This document shows positions 47,322 to 54,828 of a stretch of DNA of 64,000 nt, piece after piece. Under the pieces are notes generated by a model. It saw only the letters and a program-made list of their open reading frames with translations. It was not told the origin of the DNA and made no database searches. A program made the translations under genes and the position numbers. The stretch is from the NCBI RefSeq assembly GCF_003148385.1, contig NZ_CP029463.1:992001-1056000 (forward strand), written 5' to 3'. Source of the DNA: Flavobacterium sediminis. Its GTDB lineage: Bacteria; Bacteroidota; Bacteroidia; Flavobacteriales; Flavobacteriaceae. Each line of letters starts with the position of its first letter. Positions within the stretch are counted from its first letter, which is position 1.

Positions 47322-47381
47322 AATTTTATATTTTGAGTTGACAAATTCTAACAATAGGAAGTGTGGAATTTGTCAATATTT

Positions 47382-48275
47382 TTATTTGCTTAATAATTGA
47401 TTGAACTTTTCTGTTAATTGTATTCTCAAATGATTTTTTACTTTCTGAAGATTGTGCTTTTCTAAAAGAGCTAAATACCTTTTCTTATGATTGGATTTAA
47501 CTTGTCTTTTATTTGCCTCATTTAGTTTATTCCAAAAAATGAAACTCGAATACATGTTTAACTTCTCATAGTCTTTTTCAGAAATTAAATCCTCAGAGTA
47601 ATCATCAACAATTAATAGCTCATTAAATCTCTTTAGTAAATAGTCAAATAAGTTTTCAAGTACTTCTTTATTTTTTAAATCATTTAAATTGTAAACACCA
47701 AGTGGGTTAAATTCTTTTGAGCTTAAAAACTTAATTTCAAATCTTAAAATATTCTCATTACTAAGTTTATATTGTTTTGCTTTATCATAAATTTTTATGA
47801 TATAATTGAAATGTTCAAAACTCATTAAGTAACCTTTTCCTTTAAACTTATTTATCATAGAATGTCTGTCAAAATTGTGCATTAATACACTTTTTGAAAT
47901 TAATTCTTGAGCTGGAATAGGAACTCTTAAGTTAAATCCGAATTCAAGTTGTGTTAGTTTTTTATTCGTTATTTCAATAACATTATCTCTTAAGTAATCA
48001 ATAACAGAACATAATTGAGAATAAGTAAAATCGTTATGATTGTGTTCTTTACCCTCAATCAACAAATTATTCAGTTTGTGAATTGAATTCTTTGCATATC
48101 CACTTTTCTCATTAACTACAACCTCAATATTTTCGAGATTAACTTTATAAGGATATAATACTTCTGCTGAATGATATTCTAAGACAGAAAACATCTTCTC
48201 AAAATTATTTGGGTCTTTGATAAAAGTCTCTAATTTGATTTTATCATTATAGTGAACTCTTACAAAATCAATCAT
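47382..48275 (-). CDS. Rep-like protein (gpII/RstA-type replication initiator candidate)
   Basis: A 297-aa protein. The opening MIDFVRVHYNDKIKLE, the central KKLTQLEFGFNLRVPIPA and IKIYDKAKQYKLSNENILRFEIKF recall rolling-circle-type initiators of filamentous phages and small plasmids, where a YDK...E...R.E strand pair is common. The nicking tyrosine cannot be assigned with confidence. It overlaps the upstream HTH gene by 4 nt. If correct, it would let the excised element replicate. Alternative: an uncharacterised mobile-element protein. Confidence 0.5.
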   Translation of the reverse strand: MIDFVRVHYNDKIKLETFIKDPNNFEKMFSVLEYHSAEVLYPYKVNLENIEVVVNEKSGYAKNSIHKLNNLLIEGKEHNHNDFTYSQLCSVIDYLRDNVIEITNKKLTQLEFGFNLRVPIPAQELISKSVLMHNFDRHSMINKFKGKGYLMSFEHFNYIIKIYDKAKQYKLSNENILRFEIKFLSSKEFNPLGVYNLNDLKNKEVLENLFDYLLKRFNELLIVDDYSEDLISEKDYEKLNMYSSFIFWNKLNEANKRQVKSNHKKRYLALLEKHNLQKVKNHLRIQLTEKFNQLLSK

Positions 48276-48568
48276 AATCTTGATTTTTGAGTTCGACCTA
48301 AATATGAATTTATTTCATCTTCTATTTCTTCAGTAGAAATTGACTTGCTATTCAAAACCCAATTATCAAGTTCTGACTTTTTGAAATAAATTTTTTTTCC
48401 TCCAGGATTATAAAAAGGAATTTCCTTTTTGCTGGTCATTTTATACAACGCAGATTTTGATAAACATAAATAATCTGCACCCTCATCAAGAGTTAAAATT
48501 TCTTTACCTAAAGCATATTGTCTCTTTAATAATGCTTCAATTTCATTTAGTTTTTGGAATAAGTCCAT
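48272..48568 (-). CDS. HTH excisionase-family protein
   Basis: A 98-aa winged-helix protein of the MerR/excisionase (HTH_17) kind: TLDEGADYLCLSKSALYKMTSKKEIPFYN, then GGKKIYFKKSELDNWVLN. It likely directs excision with the integrase, or regulates the coupled rep-like gene (4-nt overlap). A helical N-terminus (LNEIEALLKRQYALGKE) may dimerise. Confidence 0.88.
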   Translation of the reverse strand: MDLFQKLNEIEALLKRQYALGKEILTLDEGADYLCLSKSALYKMTSKKEIPFYNPGGKKIYFKKSELDNWVLNSKSISTEEIEDEINSYLGRTQKSRL

Positions 48569-48628
48569 AATCTTAAAAAATTATGGAAAAGCGCTTTTCC
48601 TGTTATTACTGAAGCAAAGTAAGCGCAT

Positions 48629-48662
48629 AAAAAAACCCTTATTTCTACAGTGTAATAAGGGT
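48629..48662 (-). terminator. Terminator after the 430-aa gene (minus strand)
   Basis: Stem ACCCTTATT/AATAAGGGT with a 10-nt loop and a T7 tail on the minus strand. Confidence 0.75.
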
Positions 48663-48695
48663 GTAAGACAAAATGTAAGGTAAAGTGTAAGACAC

Positions 48696-49988
48696 TTATT
48701 CTAAATATTTTTCAGTAAGCTTATTTATTAATAAATCTATATCACTTTTCAATCTGGTGTTTTCAATATTTCCTCTTGATAATGCGGTATATAAATCTGA
48801 TGATTTGATAAGCTTATTTTGTTTATTATAAAATTGTTGACTTTTTTCAATGGTAAGAGGATTCAAATTATCAAAAAACACTTCAATTGATTTTAAGTAG
48901 TAAGCAATAAAAGGATTTGATTTTGTAAACTTCAATTTCAAATCATTCTCACTTTCCTTATAAACCAAAATACTCAAAAAATCATCCTCTGATAATTCCT
49001 CTGAATCAAACATTTCAATTTCTTCTGACTTTGTATATAAATCTATAAAAAGTTCTATTCTTAAATTTCTTTTTGGTTTAAAATCAGATTTACTAACGTC
49101 ATCGCCTTCAATAATAATTCTATATAATTTATGATTTATATTTAATGATTTGTATTTTGAGTACAATACTGATACAATATTATTTACTGAATGGCAAATT
49201 AATTCAAATTCATGTTTCTTTAAATCTTCTGCTTTTAAATAATAATTGAACAAAGTATCTAATTGTTGAATTAAATAATTCTTAAAATCAGTTTGTTGAG
49301 AGTTATTATGCACTATTTCCAAACCAGCAGTAGAATAATAATCACTTACAACTTTACTATATTTTGGAAAATCCATTTGATAACTCATGTCTTTTTTCTG
49401 TACCCAAGATTCAAAAAATATTTTTTCATCCCTATGAAAAATATATCTGTAATCTTTGGTATGTATTGTTTTATAATCATATGATTGGCTTAATCTTTCA
49501 AACCCATCACTGTATAATAAATCATCTAAAAATTTAAAAGGAGTTAAGTCAGAACCTAAATTAAAGTAAATAGAAGTATTATGTTTAATTTCAACATTCT
49601 CTAATACATCGCCATAGTTTATCTTAATGTATTTAATGATATTTTCTAATTCAGAATTTACATCTTCTTGGTAATCTTTAATGCGGTCAATATTTGATTT
49701 GTAATTATTGAGTTTGCTTATTAAAGTACTAATGTAGTTTTCAATTTCAAGTTCATTTAAATCTGAAATTTCTTTAACAATATTATTAACTATCTTTTTC
49801 CTTATTTCTTGAAAAAAGGAATGAATATAATCTTTTTCATTTGGGTATTCTTCAAAATTCTCTACGACTAAAATTTCTTTTAAATAAACTTTATTGGAAT
49901 AGTAATCTTGCTTGAGAATATTCAAAAAATCCTCAAAGTAAATTAAATGAAAAATATGAAGTGGATTATCTGTTAAATTGGATAACAT
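48696..49988 (-). CDS. Hypothetical 430-aa island protein
   Basis: A 430-aa soluble protein next to the right end of the island. It is largely helical with a coiled-coil-like region at residues about 65-120 (EIENYISTLISKLNNYKSNI). The C-terminus has SSDLYTALSRGNIENTRLKS, recalled from other Bacteroidota element proteins encoded beside excisionase genes. No catalytic motif. Its position between the tRNA and the HTH/integrase block suggests an element maintenance role, but that is only inference. Confidence 0.55.
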   Translation of the reverse strand: MLSNLTDNPLHIFHLIYFEDFLNILKQDYYSNKVYLKEILVVENFEEYPNEKDYIHSFFQEIRKKIVNNIVKEISDLNELEIENYISTLISKLNNYKSNIDRIKDYQEDVNSELENIIKYIKINYGDVLENVEIKHNTSIYFNLGSDLTPFKFLDDLLYSDGFERLSQSYDYKTIHTKDYRYIFHRDEKIFFESWVQKKDMSYQMDFPKYSKVVSDYYSTAGLEIVHNNSQQTDFKNYLIQQLDTLFNYYLKAEDLKKHEFELICHSVNNIVSVLYSKYKSLNINHKLYRIIIEGDDVSKSDFKPKRNLRIELFIDLYTKSEEIEMFDSEELSEDDFLSILVYKESENDLKLKFTKSNPFIAYYLKSIEVFFDNLNPLTIEKSQQFYNKQNKLIKSSDLYTALSRGNIENTRLKSDIDLLINKLTEKYLE

Positions 49989-50027
49989 ACTGCTTAATTA
50001 ATACCGCAAAGTAATAATTAAAATTAT

Positions 50028-50049
50028 ATGTTTGACCTATGTTTGACCT
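50028..50049 (+). repeat. Right TTTGACCT arm-site candidate
   Basis: Identical 22-bp copy of the site at 31,033-31,054, same orientation, 47 bp inside the right att repeat. Confidence 0.7.
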
Positions 50050-50055
50050 AAAAAA

Positions 50056-50093
50056 AATAAAGCCTCCCAATTGTCTTGGAAGGCTTTATTTTA
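50056..50093 (-). terminator. tRNA terminator supplied by the island
   Basis: Imperfect stem AAATAAAGCCT/AGGCTTTATTT with an extended CCAA/TTGG part and a T-rich tail on the minus strand, directly downstream of the tRNA. Confidence 0.7.
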
Positions 50094-50094
50094 C

Positions 50095-50171
50095 TGGTGG
50101 TCCCACCTGGGCTCGAACCAGGGACCACCTGATTATGAGTCAGGTGCTCTAACCAACTGAGCTATAGGACC
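50095..50171 (-). tRNA. tRNA with CAU anticodon (Met or lysidine-modified Ile2), integration site
   Basis: A 74-nt cloverleaf plus encoded CCA. Acceptor GGTCCTA/TGGGACC (one G-T pair), D-arm GCTC...GAGC, anticodon stem CCTGA/TCAGG with loop CTCATAA, T-arm CCTGG/CCAGG with TTCGAGC. CAU could be elongator Met or Ile2 read through TilS; the sequence alone does not settle it. Its 3' half is the island attachment site, and the gene is left intact on this side. Confidence 0.95.
50097..50139 (-). repeat. Right attachment repeat within the tRNA
   Basis: 43-bp copy identical to 30,876-30,918; it continues as a functional tRNA beyond 50,139. Confidence 0.92.
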
Positions 50172-50222
50172 AGTTTTGAGGTTGCAATATTAATACTAAT
50201 TTCTTTTTGTTGCAAGAAAATT

Positions 50223-50624
50223 TTAGTTTATTTCCTGACAAAGTTCAACTAGAACTCCATTTGTCGTTTTTGGATGCAAAAAAGCTACCCATTTATTATC
50301 CGCTCCCTTTTTAGGTTGTTCGTTTAAAACCACAAACCCTTCTGCTTTTAAACGCTCAATTTCAGCTACAATATCTGTTACATCAAAAGCAATATGATGA
50401 ATTCCTTCTCCTTTTTTTTCTATAAATTTTGCAATAGGACTATCTTCTCTGGTTGCTTCCAATAATTCTATTTTATTAGGACCATTCATAAAAAAAGAAG
50501 TTTTCACCCCTTCACTTTCCACTTCTTCTTCTTTATAAGCCGGCTGCCCGAAAAGCTTCTCAAAAATCAAATTAGACTCTTTCAAATCTTTCACCGCTAT
50601 TCCTATATGTTCTATTTTATTCAT
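50223..50624 (-). CDS. mce: Methylmalonyl-CoA epimerase
   Basis: A 133-aa VOC-superfamily enzyme converting (S)- to (R)-methylmalonyl-CoA in propionate metabolism. It opens with the metal-binding HIGIAVKDL, followed by FFMNGPNKIELLEATREDSPI and IHHIAFDVTDI, and closes with PKTTNGVLVELCQE bearing the metal glutamate. It is the first core gene after the tRNA. Confidence 0.94.
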   Translation of the reverse strand: MNKIEHIGIAVKDLKESNLIFEKLFGQPAYKEEEVESEGVKTSFFMNGPNKIELLEATREDSPIAKFIEKKGEGIHHIAFDVTDIVAEIERLKAEGFVVLNEQPKKGADNKWVAFLHPKTTNGVLVELCQEIN

Positions 50625-50742
50625 CTTTTTTATAATTTATTTTTACCTATTATACCAAAACAAATTTGAATTCCTGACTCACAAAAGTAAAACAAAGTTT
50701 CAGCACTAAAAAACTAAATTACTTTTTATGTATTTTTGCAGT

Positions 50743-51135
50743 ATGGAAACAAACAGACAAAAAAAAATTGGCAACCTCATACAGAATGATTTGGTTGATA
50801 TTTTACAAGGTGAAGTGAGAAAAAACGGAATTCACAATCTTATTATATCCGTATCAAGAGTAAATGTTACCTCTGATTTATCGATCGCTAAGATTTTCTT
50901 AAGCGTTTTCCCTTCTGAAAAAGGAGCAGAAATCTTAAAAGCAATAAAATCAAACAGTCCCTTAATCAAAAATGACTTAGCTCAACGTGTTAAAAACCAA
51001 TTACGAAAAGTACCGAACTTAGTTTTCTATATCGATGACAGCTTAGACTACATAGAAAAGATAGATCAAGCACTAAGCGGAGAAGAAAATCCGGTTAAAA
51101 ACCCTGATCTATTAGCCAAAAGAAAAAAATCATAA
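50743..51135 (+). CDS. rbfA: Ribosome-binding factor A
   Basis: 30S maturation and cold-adaptation factor, 130 aa from the ATG at 50,743 (METNRQKKIGNLIQNDL). The KH-like fold shows VRKNG, VSRVNVTSDLSIAKIFLSVF and RVKNQLRKVPNLVFYIDDSLDY. A -7-like TATTTTTG ends 4 nt before the ATG, so the transcript may have almost no leader if this promoter is used. The permease gene starts 1 nt after its stop. Confidence 0.94.
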   Translation: METNRQKKIGNLIQNDLVDILQGEVRKNGIHNLIISVSRVNVTSDLSIAKIFLSVFPSEKGAEILKAIKSNSPLIKNDLAQRVKNQLRKVPNLVFYIDDSLDYIEKIDQALSGEENPVKNPDLLAKRKKS

Positions 51136-51136
51136 T

Positions 51137-52333
51137 TTGAATTTCTCTCTATACATAGCTAAACGGTATAGCATTTCTTTCAGTAAAAGTTCAGCAATCA
51201 ACTTTATCACCATTATTGCCTCTATAGGCATTATTGCTAGCTCCATGGCTCTTTTTGTTGTCCTTTCTGTCTTTAGCGGCTTACGCGATTTCAGCCTGAG
51301 CTTTACCAATGCAACAGATCCTGATTTACGTATACAACCTATTCAGGGCAAAGTTTTAACACTTTCTCCGGAAATTGAAAAAGAACTCCAAAAAAGTACC
51401 ATCATTGCCGATTTCAGCAAAACTATTGAAGAACGCGTACTTTTTTACTACAAGGAAAAAGAACAAGTCGCTTATATAAAAGGTGTAGACTCAAATTTCA
51501 GCAAGGTAACCGACATCAAGCGACATCTTTATGCCGGTAACTGGCTTGAAACCCAATCGAACGAAGTGGTTGTCGGTTCTGAGATAAGCAGAAAATTAAA
51601 CTTAGGGCTTTTTGATTTCAACAATGCCTTAGAAGTTTACACACCAAAAGCCGGAAAAGGCGCTATTGACAATATAGAAGATGCTTTTACCATAAAAAAA
51701 CTAGCCCCGACAGGCATTTTCAGTATTAGTGAAGACATTGACAATAAATATGTATTTTGCGATTTAAGTCTGGCTCAAAATTTATTATTCTTCAAACCGA
51801 ACCAGATTAGTTTTATTGAAGTCAAACTCAACGAAGGCATAAGTGAAGATCAAGGAATTACAGAATTAAACAGAATTTTTAAAGACCAGATCAAGATTAA
51901 AAACAGAGCTCAATTAAACGATGCGCTGTACAAAATGCTCAATTCCGAAAATATTGCCGTATATCTTATTTTTACCCTTGTCATCATCATTGCTCTTTTT
52001 AACCTGATCGGCGCCTTAATCATGATGATTATCGACAAAAAGAACAATTTAAAAACACTACTCTCTTTAGGGTGTTTAAAACAGGAACTTTCCAGAATAT
52101 TTTTATACCAAGGTCTGTTAATGACCTTTTCAGGAGGAATAATCGGTCTACTTTTAGGCATTTTGCTTGTTATTTTACAACAACAATTCAGCTTAATTAT
52201 GATCACCCCTAACTTAGCTTACCCTGTTGTTTTTGAAATACAAAACATAGCTATCGTTATCATCACTATTACCACATTAGGCTACTTAGCCTCCTTAATT
52301 GCCAGCAGAAGTATTTCTAAGTTTATAAAATAA
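51137..52333 (+). CDS. FtsX/LolE-family ABC transporter permease
   Basis: A 398-aa inner-membrane protein with a TTG start. An N-terminal TM helix (FITIIASIGIIASSMALFVVLSVFSGL) is followed by a MacB-like periplasmic domain (residues about 50-265) and three C-terminal TM helices. This is the FtsX arrangement of LolC/LolE, which extract outer-membrane lipoproteins. The partner ATPase is not adjacent. It is likely co-transcribed with rbfA. Confidence 0.85.
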   Translation: MNFSLYIAKRYSISFSKSSAINFITIIASIGIIASSMALFVVLSVFSGLRDFSLSFTNATDPDLRIQPIQGKVLTLSPEIEKELQKSTIIADFSKTIEERVLFYYKEKEQVAYIKGVDSNFSKVTDIKRHLYAGNWLETQSNEVVVGSEISRKLNLGLFDFNNALEVYTPKAGKGAIDNIEDAFTIKKLAPTGIFSISEDIDNKYVFCDLSLAQNLLFFKPNQISFIEVKLNEGISEDQGITELNRIFKDQIKIKNRAQLNDALYKMLNSENIAVYLIFTLVIIIALFNLIGALIMMIIDKKNNLKTLLSLGCLKQELSRIFLYQGLLMTFSGGIIGLLLGILLVILQQQFSLIMITPNLAYPVVFEIQNIAIVIITITTLGYLASLIASRSISKFIK

Positions 52334-52346
52334 ACACATATTAATA

Positions 52347-52383
52347 TAAAAAAAGGGTTGTGAAATTTCACAACCCTTTTTTT
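52347..52383. terminator. Bidirectional terminator between the permease and rpmA
   Basis: A perfect 15-bp palindromic stem AAAAGGGTTGTGAAA/TTTCACAACCCTTTT with A and T tracts on both sides. Confidence 0.85.
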
Positions 52384-52401
52384 ATCTGTTTTTTACACTT
52401 A

Positions 52402-52662
52402 TTAAGCTTCAAACGGAACTACAGAAACATAAGATTTGTTATCTCTTTTCTTTTGAAACTGAACAATTCCGTCAACTTTAGCATGTAAAGTATGATCTTT
52501 ACCCATGTAAACGTTTTCACCTGGGTTATGTTTAGAACCTCTTTGTCTAACGATGATGTTCCCTGCGATAGCAGCTTGACCACCATAAATTTTAACGCCT
52601 AAACGTTTCGATTCTGATTCTCTACCGTTCTTCGAACTACCGACACCTTTCTTATGAGCCAT
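52402..52662 (-). CDS. rpmA: 50S ribosomal protein L27
   Basis: An 86-aa large-subunit protein near the peptidyl-transferase centre. It starts [20 protein letters not shown] and has no cleavable Firmicutes-type leader. It contains [20 protein letters not shown]. It follows rplU, the usual L21-L27 pair. Confidence 0.97.
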   Translation of the reverse strand: MAHKKGVGSSKNGRESESKRLGVKIYGGQAAIAGNIIVRQRGSKHNPGENVYMGKDHTLHAKVDGIVQFQKKRDNKSYVSVVPFEA

Positions 52663-52693
52663 GACGTTTTGATTTTAAAAGTTAATACTCAAA

Positions 52694-53311
52694 TTAAACA
52701 GCTTTACCACCGTTTAATTCATCTTGTAATTTCTGTAATTCATCCCACTTCCCGTCAGCAGCTAATTGTGCTTGTTGAGCCCAAGTAGTAGGATCTAAAT
52801 GTTGTACTTTAGCTTCAGCTGCATCTAAAATTTCTTTTACTTTATCAGCAGAAGTTCCAGCTAATTTAGCATAAGTATCTACTCCGGCAGCTACTAACAC
52901 CTCAGCAGCTTTAGGCCCGATACCTTCAATTTTTTTCAAATCATCTCCTTTTTTAGCAGCAGCTTTTGCTTTTGGCGCAGCAGCTTTTTTAGGAGCTCCT
53001 GAAGCTACAATACCTTCAATAATAATTTGAGTCAATGCTTGTCTGTGACCATTTTTCTTTTTGTAACCTTTTCTTCTTTTCTTTTTGAAAACGATTACTT
53101 TGTCACCTTTTACATGTTGTAAAACTTTGGCTTCCACAGAAGCACCTTCTATAGCTGGGGCGCCTAAAGTTACTGTACCATTATCCTCTAACAAAAGAAC
53201 TTTATCGAAAGAAACTTTATCTCCTTCAGCTCCTGTTAAACGATGTACAAAAACTTTTTGGTCTTTGCTTACTTTAAATTGTTGCCCTGCTATCTCTACG
53301 ATTGCGTACAT
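52694..53311 (-). CDS. rplU: 50S ribosomal protein L21 with C-terminal helix-hairpin-helix extension
   Basis: 205 aa, about twice the usual L21. Residues 1-105 are standard L21 ([35 protein letters not shown]). An Ala/Lys linker leads to a helix-hairpin-helix-like module ([37 protein letters not shown]) and a helical tail. The added domain resembles the nucleic-acid-binding HhH found in several Bacteroidota proteins, and its role on the ribosome is unknown. It heads the rplU-rpmA operon. Confidence 0.95.
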   Translation of the reverse strand: MYAIVEIAGQQFKVSKDQKVFVHRLTGAEGDKVSFDKVLLLEDNGTVTLGAPAIEGASVEAKVLQHVKGDKVIVFKKKRRKGYKKKNGHRQALTQIIIEGIVASGAPKKAAAPKAKAAAKKGDDLKKIEGIGPKAAEVLVAAGVDTYAKLAGTSADKVKEILDAAEAKVQHLDPTTWAQQAQLAADGKWDELQKLQDELNGGKAV

Positions 53312-53495
53312 ACAGTATGAATTTTTTTAGTTAAAATTTCAAGTGTGCAAATATACAACTAATTCTTTAATTTCCAACACTTAAAAAATCACCTTGACTA
53401 CTTTTTGTTAAAAAAGACAAAAAACAGACCTCTATTGTAACAAAAAATCAGAAATTGCAACTTATTAAAAACGTTTTTTAATTAAATTATAATTT

Positions 53496-54821
53496 ATGAA
53501 AAAATCTTTAATGGCTTTGAGTACTGCATTACTACTTGGAGGTGTTACCAATGCTCAAAAGGTAGCATTTGAAGAATATGATTTAGCCAATGGATTACAC
53601 GTTGTGCTTCACCAAGACAACTCAGCACCGGTAGTCATTACATCTGTAATGTACCACGTAGGAGCTAAAGATGAACAACCGGACAGAACCGGATTCGCTC
53701 ACTTTTTTGAACACTTATTATTTGAAGGCACTAAAAACATCGACCGTGGAGAATGGTTTAAGATTGTTACAGCCAACGGAGGGCAAAATAATGCCAATAC
53801 TACCGACGACAGAACATACTACTATGAAGTATTCCCTTCAAACAACTTAGAATTAGCCATTTGGATGGAATCGGAACGTTTGATGCATCCGGTTATCAAT
53901 CAAATTGGTGTTGACACGCAAAATGAGGTAGTAAAAGAAGAAAAAAGACTTCGTGTTGACAATCAACCTTACGGAAATCTTATTAAAGCCGTAAAACAAA
54001 ACATGTTTAAAGTTCACCCGTACCGTTGGACAACCATCGGAGAAATGGAACATTTAGACGCAGCGACCTTAGAAGAATTCCAAGCTTTTAACAAAAAATT
54101 CTACATTCCTAACAACGCTGTTTTAGTAGTTGCCGGGCAATTTGATACAGCTCAGGCAAAAGAATGGATTGCGCGATATTTCAGTCCTATTCCAAAAGGG
54201 ACTCCTGTAACCCGCAAGCATTATGAAGAAGCTCCGATCACTGAGTCATTCAAAACCACCTGGGAAGACCCGAACATTCAGATTCCTATGTATGTGGCTT
54301 GCTACAGAACACCCTCTATGAAAACACGTGATGCCAGAGTTTTAGACATGATCTCTTCTTACCTTTCTGACGGAAAAAGTTCAAAACTATACAAAAAGTT
54401 AGTTGACGATCAGAAAAAAGCATTGCAAATCGGCGCTTTTAACTACAGTCAGGAAGATTATGGTATGTACTTTATCTACAGTTTACCAATGGGACAAACT
54501 ACAGAAGAAGACTTATTAAAAGGTATAGATGAAGAAATAACCAAACTGCAAACAGAACTTATTTCTGAAAAAGACTATGAAAAACTTCAGAATAAATTTG
54601 AAAGTGACTATGTAAACAGTAATGCAAGTGTGGAAGGAATTGCTAACAACTTAGCCAATTACTATTTACTATATGGAGACATCAATCTGATCAACACAGA
54701 AATTGACATTTTCCGTTCTATTACCAGAGAAGAAATCAAAGAAGTAGCTAACAAGTACCTAAAACCTAACCAAAGAATGGTTTTAGATTACGTACCTGCT
54801 AAGGAAAAAACTCAAAACTAA
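53496..54821 (+). CDS. M16-family zinc peptidase (catalytic)
   Basis: A 441-aa periplasmic or secreted pitrilysin-family protease with a signal peptide (ends ...GVTNAQ). The inverted zinc motif HxxEH is in GFAHFFEHLLFEGTKN, with the downstream glutamate in NEVVKEEKRLR. It pairs with the following gene, which lacks the metal site. Together they form the active and inactive M16B subunits seen in many bacteria. Confidence 0.92.
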   Translation: MKKSLMALSTALLLGGVTNAQKVAFEEYDLANGLHVVLHQDNSAPVVITSVMYHVGAKDEQPDRTGFAHFFEHLLFEGTKNIDRGEWFKIVTANGGQNNANTTDDRTYYYEVFPSNNLELAIWMESERLMHPVINQIGVDTQNEVVKEEKRLRVDNQPYGNLIKAVKQNMFKVHPYRWTTIGEMEHLDAATLEEFQAFNKKFYIPNNAVLVVAGQFDTAQAKEWIARYFSPIPKGTPVTRKHYEEAPITESFKTTWEDPNIQIPMYVACYRTPSMKTRDARVLDMISSYLSDGKSSKLYKKLVDDQKKALQIGAFNYSQEDYGMYFIYSLPMGQTTEEDLLKGIDEEITKLQTELISEKDYEKLQNKFESDYVNSNASVEGIANNLANYYLLYGDINLINTEIDIFRSITREEIKEVANKYLKPNQRMVLDYVPAKEKTQN

Positions 54822-54828
54822 GACGACA

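Larger units (their letters stand above)
30876..50139. mobile_element. 19.2-kb tRNA-integrated genomic island with defence cargo
   Basis: Bounded by identical 43-bp direct repeats (30,876-30,918 and 50,097-50,139). The right copy is the 3' half of an intact CAU tRNA gene. Inside are a tyrosine integrase, a HTH excisionase-like protein, a Rep-like protein, a RadC-family protein, a DUF3871-type protein, a RecA-type ATPase and an XRE regulator. The DNA is visibly more AT-rich than its flanks. No relaxase, T4SS or phage structural genes were seen, so it is best described as an integrative or satellite-like element. Confidence 0.9.
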
